From: Betaproteobacteria bacterium
GTDB taxonomy: Bacteria; Pseudomonadota; Gammaproteobacteria; Burkholderiales; Ga0077523
Assembly: GCA_016125475.1 (NCBI GenBank)
Contig: WGLR01000010.1
Span: 1-64,000, forward strand
Direction: 5' to 3'
DNA: 64,000 nt
Below are positions 1-9,581 of the stretch, one piece after another (the stretch's first letter is position 1; every line of letters begins with the position of its first letter). Position numbers and translations under genes: made by a program. The notes below the pieces were generated by a model. It made no database searches and was not told the origin of the DNA. It was given only the letters and a program-made list of their open reading frames with translations.

Positions 1-45
1 GATCAGTCCGCCCGAAAGCGGCATGAACCACCAAGGGAAAGCCAA

Positions 46-1152
46 ATGGCCTCGAGAAGTGGGGCTCAGCTGGCGTGCTCCTATCTCGCTCGGGCGGTTC
101 TCGCCAGTTGGCTCCGAGAGTCCACCTTGTTCAGACGTTCCGAAGCGGTGATGTCGATCCGGATGCTGCCGATCGCGTTCGTCTTCAGCCGTTTCCCGCG
201 GCTCGTGCGCGACATCGCGACGAAGCTCGGCAAGGACGTGGAGCTCAAGCTCGTCGGCGAGCAGACGGAACTCGACAAGGGCGTCATCGAGAAGATCTCG
301 GATCCGCTCACGCATCTCGTGCGCAACAGCATGGATCACGGGCTCGAGAGTACGGAGGCCCGCATCGAGGCGGGCAAGCCTGCCCGGGGCACGATCACGC
401 TGAAGGCGTTCCACCAGGGGGGCAACATCGTCATCGAAGTGGTCGACGACGGGCGCGGACTCGATCGCGAGAAGATTCTCGCGAAGGCGCGCTCGCGCGG
501 CATGACGGTGGACGACAGCATGACGGACGGCGAGGTGTACGGCCTCATCTTCGAGGCCGGCTTTTCCACCGCCGACCAGGTCACGGACATCTCCGGACGG
601 GGCGTGGGCATGGACGTGGTGCGCAGGAACATCCTCGCGCTCGGCGGGCGCGTCGAGATCGGGAGCGAGCCCGGGAAGGGCTGCACCGTGTCGATCCGGC
701 TGCCGCTCACGCTCGCGATCCTGGACGGCATTTCGGTGGCCGTGGGCGCTTCGCTCTACATCGTGCCGCTCGGATACATCGTCGAATCGCTGCAGCCCGC
801 GCAGTCCGACATCAAGACGATCGCGGGCACGGGTCTCGTGATGCAGGTGCGGGGCGACTACCTGCCCGTAGTACGCCTGCACGAGGTCATGGGCACCGAA
901 CCGAAGGTGCGCGAGTTCCACCGCGGCATCATGGTCATCATCGAGGCCGACGGTGCACGCGTCGCGATGTTCGTCGACGATCTCGTCGGCCAGCACCAGG
1001 TCGTGATCAAGAGCCTCGAGAGCAACTACCGGAAGGTGCCCGGCATCTCGGCCGCGACAATCATGGGGGACGGCAAGGTGGCCATGATCCTCGACGTCGC
1101 ACACCTCGTCCGCCTCGGCAAGGCACGCCGGGACTACATGCAGGCTGCGTGA
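46..1152 (+). CDS. cheA: CheA C-terminal fragment (kinase and CheW-like domains only)
   Basis: This is the C-terminal half of a chemotaxis histidine kinase. From about residue 32 it matches CheA closely: N-box LVRNSMDHG (about 91-99), G1 box DDGRG (134-138), G2 box GRGVGM (184-189), then a CheW-like regulatory domain to residue 368. The Hpt domain with the phospho-accepting His, the CheY-binding region and the dimerization helices are absent. The 31 codons before the match, and the frame that stays open to the left edge of the window, do not look like CheA. The sequence therefore changes identity at about base 139. Without an Hpt domain it could not start a phosphorelay alone. It lies 85 bp before an MCP. 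It could be the tail of a gene broken by rearrangement or by a mobile element end. The family call is firm; whether it is translated is unknown. Confidence 0.8.
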   Translation: MASRSGAQLACSYLARAVLASWLRESTLFRRSEAVMSIRMLPIAFVFSRFPRLVRDIATKLGKDVELKLVGEQTELDKGVIEKISDPLTHLVRNSMDHGLESTEARIEAGKPARGTITLKAFHQGGNIVIEVVDDGRGLDREKILAKARSRGMTVDDSMTDGEVYGLIFEAGFSTADQVTDISGRGVGMDVVRRNILALGGRVEIGSEPGKGCTVSIRLPLTLAILDGISVAVGASLYIVPLGYIVESLQPAQSDIKTIAGTGLVMQVRGDYLPVVRLHEVMGTEPKVREFHRGIMVIIEADGARVAMFVDDLVGQHQVVIKSLESNYRKVPGISAATIMGDGKVAMILDVAHLVRLGKARRDYMQAA

Positions 1153-1237
1153 GTCCGGCGAGGCATGGCGTGATTTCCGATTCCGCTCTTTCAGCGTGGT
1201 GCCCATTCGTGGCGTGTCAGCCAACCAGGAGTCAGGC

Positions 1238-3628
1238 ATGTTGAAGCTTTCGATTCGCGGTCGTCTCACGGCGTTTGCAGTACTCGTGGTAGCAGCGGTA
1301 GCGGGTTCCGGAGAACTGGGGCTCATGGGGATGTCGAGCACCGAGGAGAATCTGCGCTCCGTCTACCAGGACCGGGTCGTTCCGCTGAAGCAGCTGAAGG
1401 TCGTCGCGGACAGCTACGCGGTGAACGTGATCGACGCCGTGAACAAGGCGAACGCGGGAATCCTGGACGCGCAGGAGACCCGGAATGCTCTGAAGTCGGC
1501 CACGTCCGGCATCCACACGGAGTGGAAGGCGTACTCGTCCACGCCCATGACGCCGGAGGAGACGAAACTCGCCGGAGAAGTCGCGACGGCGATGGAAGCT
1601 GCGGACAGGTCGATCGCGGAGCTCGAGTCCGCGCTCGCCGGCAGGAGCGGATCCCTGAAAGGCCAGCTCGGCGCGTTCGACGGGCCGCTGTATGCCGTGG
1701 TGGATCCGGTCGGCGAGAAGGTGAGCGAACTCGTGGACCTGCAGCTTCGCGTGGCGGAGCAGACGTATGCATCGTCGTCGTCCGAATATGGGGCCAAGCG
1801 CGTGCAGATGCTGGGGCTCGTGGTCGTGCTGGTCGGCGCGGTGTCGGTGTTCGCGTGGCTGCTGTACCGCGCCGTCGTTCCGCCCATGCTGAGGCTCGCG
1901 GGCCAGATGCGCGAGATCACGCGTGGCAGCACGGAGATCGCGATGGATGCGGAGCGGACCGATGAACTCGGTGACGTCGTCACCGCATTCAAGGAGCTCT
2001 ACGGCAAGATCCAGGGTGACATCGAGATCATGCAGGGACAGGCGAGCGAGAACCTGCGCATCCGGGGAGCCCTCGACGCGACGTCGACGAACGTCATGAT
2101 GGCGGATCCGGACGGGAACATTCTCTACATGAATGCCGCGGTCACGCGCATGCTGTCGGCGCGCGAGGCCGAACTGCGGCGCGTGCTGCCCGGTTTCTCG
2201 GTGGGTCAGGTCGTCGGTTCCAGTTTCGACAGCTTCCACGCCAACCCTGCCCACCAGCGCAATCTCCTCGGCGGCCTGCGCGCGACGCATCGCGCGCAGA
2301 TCAAGGTCGGCGGCATGCACTTCGCACTGACCGCGAACCCCATCTTCGACGAGGCCGGCAAGCGGCTCGGCACGGTCGTCGAATGGAAGGACCGCACACA
2401 GGAAGTGGCCGTGGAAGGCGAACTCGCGACGTCCGTCACGGCGGCGGCCGCCGGGGACTTCTCGAAGCGCATCCCGCTCGAGGGCAAGGAAGGATTCATG
2501 CGCCAGATGGCCGAAGGCCTCAACCGCATCCTCGAGGTCTCCGAGTCGGGGCTGGGCGAAGTGGCCCGCGTGTCGCGGGCGGTGGCGGACGGTGATCTGA
2601 CACAGAGCGTGTCCGGTGAATTCGAAGGACAGTTCGGACGGCTTCAGGACGACACCAACACCTCGACCGCCAAGCTTCGCGAGCTGATTGGGCAGATCCG
2701 GGAATCCGTGGACTCGATCACGACGGCGTCGAAGGAGATCGCGGCGGGTAACCAGGACCTGTCTGGACGGACGGAGGAGCAGGCGTCGAGTCTGGAGGAG
2801 ACTGCGTCGTCGATGGAGGAGCTGACCTCGACGGTGAAGCAGAACGCGGAGAACGCGCGTCAGGCGAACCAGCTGGTGCTGGGTGCGTCGGACGTGGCGC
2901 AGAAGGGCGGAGACGTGGTGCGTCAGGTGGTGGAGACGATGGGCGGGATCACGGAGTCGAGCAAGAAGATCGCGGACATCATCTCGGTGATAGACGGGAT
3001 CGCGTTCCAGACGAACATTCTGGCGCTGAACGCGGCGGTGGAAGCGGCGCGAGCGGGAGAGCAGGGACGAGGATTCGCGGTGGTGGCGACGGAGGTGAGG
3101 AACCTTGCGCAGAGGAGTGCTGGGGCGGCGAAGGAGATCAAGGAGCTGATTTCGGACTCGGTGGGTAAGGTGGAGTCGGGGAGCCGGCTGGTGGACGAGG
3201 CGGGCCGGACGATGGAAGAGATCGTGAGTTCGGTGCGTCGGGTGACGGACATCATGTCGGAGATCACGGCGGCGTCGGCGGAGCAGAGTTCGGGGATCGA
3301 GCAGGTGAATCAGGCGATCACGCAGATGGACGAGGTGACGCAGCAGAACGCGGCGCTGGTGGAGCAGGCGGCGGCGGCGGCGGAGAGTCTGGAGGAACAG
3401 GCGCAGAAGCTGTCGGAGGCGGTGTCGGTGTTCAAGGTGGGAGAGCAGGCGGGGAACTGGGACGGGCGGACGGAGCGACGGGGTCCGGACCGAGCAAGGA
3501 ACGTGAGCCGGCTGTCGAAGCCGGAGGCGGAGGCGAGGCAGTCGATGCCGACGTCCGGGAAGGTGCCGGCGATGCGTTCGCGCGTGGTGGGCGGAGCGGC
3601 TGCCGAGGACGAGTGGGAAGAGTTCTGA
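1238..3628 (+). CDS. Methyl-accepting chemotaxis protein with PAS domain and CheR-tether-like C-terminus
   Basis: Chemoreceptor of 796 residues. The start is the ATG at 1238, six bases after AGGAG, rather than an upstream GTG. It has an N-terminal membrane segment (about 8-30), a periplasmic four-helix type region, a second membrane segment (about 188-212), HAMP, a PAS-like domain (about 275-390), a second HAMP-like stretch and the cytoplasmic signalling coiled coil. The hairpin tip [20 protein letters not shown] lies near residue 590. The protein ends in EDEWEEF, which fits the xWxxF tether that binds CheR on high-abundance receptors. An intrinsic terminator follows the stop codon. Synonymous codon use changes abruptly at about base 2720: Val and Leu codons become almost only gtg and ctg. 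The ligand is unknown. Confidence 0.92.
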   Translation: MLKLSIRGRLTAFAVLVVAAVAGSGELGLMGMSSTEENLRSVYQDRVVPLKQLKVVADSYAVNVIDAVNKANAGILDAQETRNALKSATSGIHTEWKAYSSTPMTPEETKLAGEVATAMEAADRSIAELESALAGRSGSLKGQLGAFDGPLYAVVDPVGEKVSELVDLQLRVAEQTYASSSSEYGAKRVQMLGLVVVLVGAVSVFAWLLYRAVVPPMLRLAGQMREITRGSTEIAMDAERTDELGDVVTAFKELYGKIQGDIEIMQGQASENLRIRGALDATSTNVMMADPDGNILYMNAAVTRMLSAREAELRRVLPGFSVGQVVGSSFDSFHANPAHQRNLLGGLRATHRAQIKVGGMHFALTANPIFDEAGKRLGTVVEWKDRTQEVAVEGELATSVTAAAAGDFSKRIPLEGKEGFMRQMAEGLNRILEVSESGLGEVARVSRAVADGDLTQSVSGEFEGQFGRLQDDTNTSTAKLRELIGQIRESVDSITTASKEIAAGNQDLSGRTEEQASSLEETASSMEELTSTVKQNAENARQANQLVLGASDVAQKGGDVVRQVVETMGGITESSKKIADIISVIDGIAFQTNILALNAAVEAARAGEQGRGFAVVATEVRNLAQRSAGAAKEIKELISDSVGKVESGSRLVDEAGRTMEEIVSSVRRVTDIMSEITAASAEQSSGIEQVNQAITQMDEVTQQNAALVEQAAAAAESLEEQAQKLSEAVSVFKVGEQAGNWDGRTERRGPDRARNVSRLSKPEAEARQSMPTSGKVPAMRSRVVGGAAAEDEWEEF

Positions 3629-3652
3629 CCCGCGGACACCTGTCCCGATCGG

Positions 3653-3680
3653 AAAGCCAGGCGAATGCCTGGCTTTTTTT
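3653..3680 (+). terminator. Intrinsic terminator after MCP
   Basis: A perfect 10-bp stem (3653-3662 with 3667-3676) has loop GAAT and runs into a T tract. It starts 24 bases after the MCP stop, so the first cheA fragment-mcp unit ends here. Confidence 0.88.
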
Positions 3681-4097
3681 GTTTCTGGTGCCTGGGGGCA
3701 TGCGACTGCGCTGGCGACGCCGGCGCTTACCGTCGTGTCCGTTCTCCGCGGGGGGGGGGGGCTCAAGGGGGATGGGGATTCCGGCCGGGCAACAGCGATT
3801 CCCGCAGGGTCTGAAGAGATTCGGGCTGGAAATACGCAAAAATGCAAAAGATGGAAAAAATGCTAAAGATTTCCTGGTCCCGCGCGTTAAGGAGGATACG
3901 AAACTAACGAAACAATAGATTGTGAATACTCATGAATAACTTAAACACAAGTCGCGCCAGGATCGCGGTCGCCTGCTTTGCCTCCTGTTGCTGTGCATCG
4001 ACAGGCGAGCCAGTCGAGTCAGCGCGTCGAGTTGTCCCCGTAGTGGTGCCTCCCGATCAAGTCGTGAGGGCAGGCTGCGACCAGCGGGGTATCCGGG
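3681..4097 (+). other. Intergenic region with G12 tract, A-rich patch and a candidate 57-codon ORF
   Basis: No recognised gene. There is a run of 12 G (3750-3761) and a low-GC stretch (about 3830-3960) with imperfect repeats of AAAAATGC. An AAGGAGG at about 3889 has no start codon behind it. One small ORF (ATG 3932, stop 4103-4105, 57 residues, start MNNLNTSRARIAVACFASCC) has a short hydrophobic Cys-rich N-terminus and overlaps the TTG start of the next gene by eight bases. It lacks a clear ribosome binding site, so it may be a coupling leader or chance. I see no sigma-28 promoter here. Confidence 0.4.
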
Positions 4098-4568
4098 TTG
4101 GATGAGCAAGAACGCCTCGCACTGCGTCAGCTCGCGGACGTATGGTCGCGGCACATGGGTGTGGCCCGTGACCACGCGACCGCGATGATGGCGGAACTCG
4201 CGAGCGACTTCCGGATCGTCGTCGGGGCAGTCGACAGTCAGGCCCGCGTCCTGAAGCCGTCGGCCATCCCCCCCGATGTGAAAGCGGTTGTCGCGGAGCA
4301 CGCCCAGGCGGCCGTCGACGCGATCGATCGACTGCTCGTGTGCCTTCAGTTCCACGATCGCGTGGACCAGATCCTGTCGCATCTCGCAGAGAACATCCGC
4401 GCACTTCGCGACGAACTCACCGTGGAATGTGCCGGCCCGGATGACGGCGGGGCCACCAGCGCGCAGCGCCTCCAGGCGCTGCTCCTCGCCATGCAGGCGA
4501 GTTACACGACACCGGAAGAACGGGATGCCGTCGAGTCCGATCGTCTCGACAACCTCACCTATTTCTGA
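4098..4568 (+). CDS. Short CheZ-like protein, probable CheY-P phosphatase
   Basis: A 156-residue, mainly helical protein just before cheY. The central helix carries LQFHDRVDQIL, so Asp87 and Gln91 have the D-x-x-x-Q spacing of the CheZ active site (Asp143 and Gln147 in E. coli CheZ, motif QDLTGQ). The C-terminus DRLDNLTYF resembles the CheY-binding tail of CheZ, which ends LDSLGF. At 156 residues it is shorter than enteric CheZ (about 214). These are inferences from short motifs; overall similarity to CheZ is weak. The start is taken as TTG at 4098, the only candidate near the frame opening; an internal ATG at 4155 is the alternative. The gene ends 19 bp before cheY. If correct, it dephosphorylates CheY-P to end the signal. 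Confidence 0.6.
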   Translation: MDEQERLALRQLADVWSRHMGVARDHATAMMAELASDFRIVVGAVDSQARVLKPSAIPPDVKAVVAEHAQAAVDAIDRLLVCLQFHDRVDQILSHLAENIRALRDELTVECAGPDDGGATSAQRLQALLLAMQASYTTPEERDAVESDRLDNLTYF

Positions 4569-4587
4569 CGCCCGGGGGGGCACACGC

Positions 4588-4959
4588 ATGGCCAAGACCA
4601 TTCTCATCGTCGACGACTCGGCATCCCTGCGCCACGTGGTCGAAACTGCACTGCACCGCGCGGGGTACGACGTCGTCCAGGCGGAAAACGGGCAGGACGC
4701 GCTGGAGAAGCTCGGGACCGGCGTGAAGCCCCACCTGATCGTCTGCGACGTGAACATGCCCGTGATGGACGGCATCGCCTTCGTGAAGGAGGCGAAGAGC
4801 CTGCCGCAGCACCGTTTCACGCCGATCATCATGCTCACGACCGAATCACGCGAGACGCGCAAGCTGCAGGCGCAGACGGCGGGTGCCAAGGCATGGATGC
4901 TGAAGCCGTTCAAGCCCGACGTCCTGCTGTCAGCCGTCCAGAAGCTGATCCTGCCCTGA
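4588..4959 (+). CDS. cheY: CheY single-domain response regulator
   Basis: A 123-residue receiver with all the usual residues: acidic pair Asp9/Asp10, phospho-acceptor Asp54 (CDVNMP), Thr84 and Lys106 (LKPF). Trp103 takes the place of the usual switch Tyr. There is no output domain. Phosphorylated by CheA, it would bind the flagellar switch. It follows the CheZ-like gene and precedes STAS and cheA, so it probably belongs to that module. Start ATG at 4588. Confidence 0.93.
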   Translation: MAKTILIVDDSASLRHVVETALHRAGYDVVQAENGQDALEKLGTGVKPHLIVCDVNMPVMDGIAFVKEAKSLPQHRFTPIIMLTTESRETRKLQAQTAGAKAWMLKPFKPDVLLSAVQKLILP

Positions 4960-4987
4960 GCCCCGAATCATCCCGGAGGAAGTGACA

Positions 4988-5263
4988 TTGTCGTTCGAAT
5001 ATACCCTTGATGCGGGGCTGAATCGTCTGATCGCGAGCGGCACGCTCACGATCTACGACGTCGGCCAAGCCCGGTCGGCCCTGCTCGATCATCCCGAGGC
5101 GACCCTCGATCTTGCCGGCATCGACACCCTCGACGGGTCTGGGCTGCAACTGCTTCTCGTCGCCATCCGCGACCTCGGAACGCGCATCGTCGCCACGAGC
5201 GAATCGACGAACGACGTGCTGCGACTCGTCGGCGTCACACTGCAACAGGAGGCGGCGGAATGA
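4988..5263 (+). CDS. STAS-domain protein of the chemotaxis module
   Basis: A 91-residue single STAS domain, the fold of anti-sigma-factor antagonists. The loop LDGSGLQLL holds the Ser that is the phosphorylation site in SpoIIAA-type proteins. The start is taken as TTG 4988, seven bases after GGAGGA; the in-frame GTG at 4982 is too close to that site. The stop overlaps the cheA start as ATGA, so the two are probably translationally coupled. Similar small STAS proteins sit beside cheA in other betaproteobacterial clusters. The partner is not evident. Confidence 0.78.
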   Translation: MSFEYTLDAGLNRLIASGTLTIYDVGQARSALLDHPEATLDLAGIDTLDGSGLQLLLVAIRDLGTRIVATSESTNDVLRLVGVTLQQEAAE

Positions 5264-7365
5264 GCGACGACCTGACGGCCGCGCTCGCGAGCTACGCAGA
5301 GGAGAGCAGGGAACTGCTCGAGGCGATGGAGCGCGCGCTCCTCGAGATGGAAGCCGACGGCCCGGAGCCGGAGCGGGTGAATGCGGTGTTCCGGGCGGCG
5401 CACACGATCAAGGGTTCGGGTGGCCTCTTCGGCTTCGACGAAGTCGTCGCCTTCACCCACGAAGTCGAAACGGTACTCGAGGCGGTCCGCCAGGGTGACA
5501 TCCTCATGGACGGTTCGCTCATCGGGCTGCTGCTCGAATGTCGTGACCACATGACCTGCCTGACCGACGCGTCGGTGGCAGGTACGGGCACCGGGGAACT
5601 GGCTACGCGCGGCGATGCGCTCGCGGCCCGGCTCGAGTCCAGACGGTCGATGCCGGATTCCGGCGGCGGTTCGGGAAACTCAGCCGGCGGGGACTCCTGG
5701 CACATCTCCCTGCGGGGCGGGCAGGATCTGTTCCGGGACGGAATGGATCCACTGAACGTGTTCCGCTACCTCGGGACGATCGGGGAAATCGTCCGCATCA
5801 CGACTCTCGTCGATCGGGTGCCGCACCTGAGCGCGATGGACCCCGAGTCGTGCTACCTCGGGTTCGAACTCGATTTCCGCACCGATGCGAGCAAGGCCGA
5901 GATCGCGGAAGCGTTCGATTTCATCGCGGCGGAGAGCGAGATCCACCTCCTTCCGCCATGCAGCAAGCTTTCCGATTGGGCGCAGGTCATACGGGCCTTG
6001 CCCGAGGCCGACGAGAAGGTCGGGTCCCTCCTCGTCAGTTCGGGAATGCTCACGCGGAACGAACTGGCGAGGGCGCTCGAGTATCGGGCCACCGCGGACG
6101 AAAGCGGACCTCTCGGAGAACTGCTCGTCGAACAGCGTGTGGTGCCGCGCGAGGCCGCGGATGCCGCGCTCGGCAGGCGGGCGTCGGCAGCCGCGAGTCG
6201 GGGTGACCGGTTCGTCCGCGTCGACGCGGGGAAACTCGAACAGCTCATCACGCTGGTCGGCGAACTGGTCATCTCGCATGCCGTGGTCACGCTCGCTTCG
6301 GGACGGTCCGGAGATCGGGATCTCCACGAGGCGGTCGCGACGTCGACACGGTTCGTAGAGGCGGTGAGGGATACCGCCCTCGGCCTGCGCATGGTCCAGA
6401 TCGGCGAGACGTTCGGCCGGTTCCAGCGTGTCGTGCGTGATCTGTCGCAGGAACTCGGAAAGAAGATCGATCTCGACATCTCCGGTGGGGACACGGAACT
6501 CGACAAGAGCATCATCGACCGCATCGCGGAACCGCTCACCCATCTGGTCCGCAACGCGATGGACCACGGCATCGAACCCGTGGCGGAGCGCCTTGCCGCG
6601 GGCAAGGCGCCTTCCGGCCGTCTGGCGCTGAACGCCTACCACGAGACGGGCAGCATCGTCATCGAGGTGACGGACGACGGACGAGGCCTGAACCGCGAGC
6701 GGATCGTCGCGAAGGCGACCGCGTCCGGCCTCGTCACGGACGCTGCCGACCTGAGTGACGCGGAGGTGTACCAACTCATCTTCGAACCCGGCTTTACTAC
6801 CGCGGAGCAGGTCTCGAACATCTCCGGTCGTGGTGTCGGCATGGACGTGGTCCGGCGTACGGTCGAGGAACTTCGCGGTTCGGTGGAAATCGAGACCGTG
6901 CCCGGACAGGGATCGACCCTGCGCGTCCGGCTTCCCCTTACGCTGGCGATCATCGACGGCTTCCTCATCGAGGCTGCGGACGGCAAGTTCGTACTGCCTC
7001 TGGACGTCGTGGAGGAGTGCGTCGAGCTCGACGATACGTCGCCGCAGGACTACGTCTCGCTGCGAGGAGAGGTGCTGCCGTTTCTCAGGCTTCGCGAACT
7101 GTTCGGCGGCCCTGAGGAAGGCCCCGGACGCCAGAGTCTCGTGGTTGTGCGGCAGGGGGCCAGCCGCGCCGGGATCGTTGCCGATCGTCTGCTGGGGGAA
7201 CTGCAGACCGTGATCAAGCCGCTCGGAGAACTCTTCTCGCCGGTCAAGTGGGTCAGCGGCTGCACCGTGCTCGGCACGGGGGACGTCGGTCTCATCCTCG
7301 ACGTGCACGAACTGATCCGTAGTGCAGGGGGCGGCGCCACGCGCGCGTTGCACGCTGCACACTGA
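5260..7365 (+). CDS. cheA: Chemotaxis sensor histidine kinase CheA
   Basis: Full-length CheA of 701 residues. The Hpt domain has the phospho-accepting His48 in [11 protein letters not shown] middle region (about 150-250, with [13 protein letters not shown]) and a short helical segment (about 255-305, with [15 protein letters not shown]) occupy the place of the CheY-binding P2 domain. Then come the dimerization helices, ATPase domain with N-box LVRNAMDHG (about 429-437) and G2 GRGVGM (about 523-528), and a C-terminal CheW-like domain (about 560-695). It autophosphorylates under receptor control and passes phosphate to CheY and CheB. It overlaps the STAS gene by four bases and is followed 25 bp later by an MCP. 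This is the only intact CheA in the window. Confidence 0.95.
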   Translation: MSDDLTAALASYAEESRELLEAMERALLEMEADGPEPERVNAVFRAAHTIKGSGGLFGFDEVVAFTHEVETVLEAVRQGDILMDGSLIGLLLECRDHMTCLTDASVAGTGTGELATRGDALAARLESRRSMPDSGGGSGNSAGGDSWHISLRGGQDLFRDGMDPLNVFRYLGTIGEIVRITTLVDRVPHLSAMDPESCYLGFELDFRTDASKAEIAEAFDFIAAESEIHLLPPCSKLSDWAQVIRALPEADEKVGSLLVSSGMLTRNELARALEYRATADESGPLGELLVEQRVVPREAADAALGRRASAAASRGDRFVRVDAGKLEQLITLVGELVISHAVVTLASGRSGDRDLHEAVATSTRFVEAVRDTALGLRMVQIGETFGRFQRVVRDLSQELGKKIDLDISGGDTELDKSIIDRIAEPLTHLVRNAMDHGIEPVAERLAAGKAPSGRLALNAYHETGSIVIEVTDDGRGLNRERIVAKATASGLVTDAADLSDAEVYQLIFEPGFTTAEQVSNISGRGVGMDVVRRTVEELRGSVEIETVPGQGSTLRVRLPLTLAIIDGFLIEAADGKFVLPLDVVEECVELDDTSPQDYVSLRGEVLPFLRLRELFGGPEEGPGRQSLVVVRQGASRAGIVADRLLGELQTVIKPLGELFSPVKWVSGCTVLGTGDVGLILDVHELIRSAGGGATRALHAAH

Positions 7366-7390
7366 AGTCATACACCCAATGGAGCATCAC

Positions 7391-9049
7391 ATGAACTGGT
7401 TCGGAAACCTCAAGGTGGGCGTCAAGCTCGTCGGCGCCTTCCTGCTTCTTTCGATCATCACCGGCGCCGTAGGCTGGATCGGCATCGACAGTCTTCGCAG
7501 TCTGAATGCTGAAGCGGACAACATGTACGAACTGGACGTACTGGGTCTGTCCCACATCAAGGAAGCAAACGTCCAGCTGCTCAATCAGAGCCGGGCGCTG
7601 CGCAACATGCTGCTGGCCAGTACGGCGGCAGACAGGGACCGGTTCAGGAAGAGTGCCGTCGAATACGGCAGGCACATGAAGGACGAACTGGACAAGGCGC
7701 GAGGCAAGTTCGCGAGCGAGGAGGGGAAGAGTCTCCTGGCGAAGCTCGATGCCGCGTACGAGGACTTCCTTCCCATGCGGGACAAACTGATCGAGATGGT
7801 GGGCGCCGAGGCACTCCAGCAACGGCGGGACTCCGTAGCCTTTGCGTCGTCCGAGCTCCGCGCCAAGGCCGATGTCGTGGATGAGCTGATGACGGCGCTC
7901 TCGCGCATAAAGGAGAAGAACGCCGCCGATGCCTCCGAGCTCACGACCAGGATCTATGAGGACGCGTACCGGTTCATGCTCGGTCTCGTCGTGGTAGCCG
8001 TAGCCTTCGGCCTTGCGCTCGGATTCCTGATCTCCCGCTCGATCGCCCGGCCTCTCGTTCACGCTGCCGCAGTCGCGAACCGGCTCGCGGAGGGTGATCT
8101 CGGTGTCGAGGTCGAGGTGAAAGGACGGGACGAGACCGGTCAGGTCCTGCTCGCCATGCGCAACATGATCGGCAAGCTGTCGGACATCATCGGCGACGTC
8201 AGGGCCTCGGCGGACAACCTTTCTTCGGCGAGCGAGCAGGTTTCTGCGACCTCCCAGGCGCTGTCTCAGGCGGCAAGCGAACAGGCGGCCAGCGTCGAGG
8301 AAACGTCGGCGTCGATGGAGCAGATGAACGCGTCGATCACGCAGAACACCGAGAACGCCCGCGTGACCGAGAACATGGCGACGCAGGCGGCCGAGGATGC
8401 GAAGGAGGGCGGCGAGGCCGTCCAGGCGACCGTGTCGGCAATGCGCGACATCGCGGGCCGCATCAAGATCATCGATGACATCGCCTACCAGACCAACCTG
8501 CTCGCTCTCAATGCCGCGATCGAGGCGGCTCGGGCCGGCGAGCACGGCAAGGGCTTTGCCGTGGTTGCTGCGGAGGTGCGAAAACTCGCCGAGCGCAGCC
8601 AGAGCGCGGCCCAGGAGATCGGAGAACTCGCCGGGGGCAGTGTCGAGCGGGCCGAACGCGCGGGCAGGCTTCTCGAGGACATGGTGCCTGCCATCGTCAA
8701 GACCGCAGACCTCGTGCAGGAGATCGCTGCAGCCAGTTCCGAGCAGGCAGCCGGTGTGTCCCAGGTGAGCACTGCCATGACGCAGGTGAGCCAGGTGACG
8801 CAGTCGAATGCATCCAGCAGCGAAGAGCTCGCGGCCACGTCGGAGGAGATGAGCAGCCAGGCACAGCAGCTTCAGCAGGTGATGTCGTTCTTCAAGCTGG
8901 CGGGCGGGTCGGATGTCACGCAGCAGTCACCCGTGGCGCGGAAGCGGTCCGCACCGTCTCGCGATGTCGTGCGGGTGTCTGCAGGCGCTAGGGTCAAGGC
9001 GGCGTCGGAGGTGGAGAGCCCCGACGAGCAGAACTACGTCAGGTTCTGA
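7391..9049 (+). CDS. Methyl-accepting chemotaxis protein
   Basis: Chemoreceptor of 552 residues. The start is ATG 7391, after GGAG; an ATG four codons upstream is possible. It has a membrane segment at about 13-33, a periplasmic helical ligand-binding region with the four-helix-bundle look of 4HB_MCP, a second membrane segment (about 195-218), HAMP, and the signalling domain with tip [20 protein letters not shown] near residue 370. It ends NYVRF, an aromatic-x-x-F end that is a possible but weaker CheR tether. It lies between cheA and cheW in the same operon and is likely the dedicated receptor of this module. Confidence 0.93.
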   Translation: MNWFGNLKVGVKLVGAFLLLSIITGAVGWIGIDSLRSLNAEADNMYELDVLGLSHIKEANVQLLNQSRALRNMLLASTAADRDRFRKSAVEYGRHMKDELDKARGKFASEEGKSLLAKLDAAYEDFLPMRDKLIEMVGAEALQQRRDSVAFASSELRAKADVVDELMTALSRIKEKNAADASELTTRIYEDAYRFMLGLVVVAVAFGLALGFLISRSIARPLVHAAAVANRLAEGDLGVEVEVKGRDETGQVLLAMRNMIGKLSDIIGDVRASADNLSSASEQVSATSQALSQAASEQAASVEETSASMEQMNASITQNTENARVTENMATQAAEDAKEGGEAVQATVSAMRDIAGRIKIIDDIAYQTNLLALNAAIEAARAGEHGKGFAVVAAEVRKLAERSQSAAQEIGELAGGSVERAERAGRLLEDMVPAIVKTADLVQEIAAASSEQAAGVSQVSTAMTQVSQVTQSNASSSEELAATSEEMSSQAQQLQQVMSFFKLAGGSDVTQQSPVARKRSAPSRDVVRVSAGARVKAASEVESPDEQNYVRF

Positions 9050-9059
9050 GGAGGGCGAC

Positions 9060-9581
9060 ATGCCGAAAAGTGAAGACCGGCCAGCCGAACGTGACGTCGC
9101 AGGCAGCGATCAGTTCCTCACACTGTCGCTCGGCGGGGAGATGTACGCGATCCACCTGCTGGGTGTGAAGGAGATCATCGAGTACGGCAACGTGACGCGG
9201 GTGCCGACGATGCCCGAGTTCATCAGGGGAGTCATCAACCTGCGAGGCCGGGTCGTTCCAGTGGTCGACCTCGCATCGCGGTTCGGGCAGTCGACGTCCC
9301 CGGTTTCCAGATTCACCTGCATCGTGATCGTGGAAGTCGCGACCGCAGCGGGAACCCAGGACATGGGCATCGTCGTGGACAGTGTGCGCGCCGTTCTGGC
9401 GATTCCCGACGCCGACATCGAACCGCCGCCGGCGTTCGGCGCGCGCATTCGCGTCGACTTCATCCGGGGCATGTGGCGCGCGGACGGGCGGTTCGCGATC
9501 ATTCTGGACGTCGACCGCGTGTTGTCCGTCGACGAGATCTGCGAGATCACGCACCTCGGTCAGCAGGAGCTGGCGGCATGA
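9060..9581 (+). CDS. cheW: CheW coupling protein (first copy)
   Basis: A 173-residue CheW that links MCP tips to CheA. The domain spans about 15-165, with the usual INLRGRVVPVVDL core near residue 62. A GGAGG precedes ATG 9060, and the stop overlaps the cheR start as ATGA. It differs clearly from the second CheW at 11633, so it is not a recent duplicate. It probably serves the CheA at 5260. Confidence 0.93.
   Translation: MPKSEDRPAERDVAGSDQFLTLSLGGEMYAIHLLGVKEIIEYGNVTRVPTMPEFIRGVINLRGRVVPVVDLASRFGQSTSPVSRFTCIVIVEVATAAGTQDMGIVVDSVRAVLAIPDADIEPPPAFGARIRVDFIRGMWRADGRFAIILDVDRVLSVDEICEITHLGQQELAA

Noticed and set aside
1232-3847. An 871-codon open frame on the - strand opposite the first MCP
   Set aside because: It is a composition shadow. 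The + strand MCP is certain, and the - frame is Arg/His-rich with no domain.
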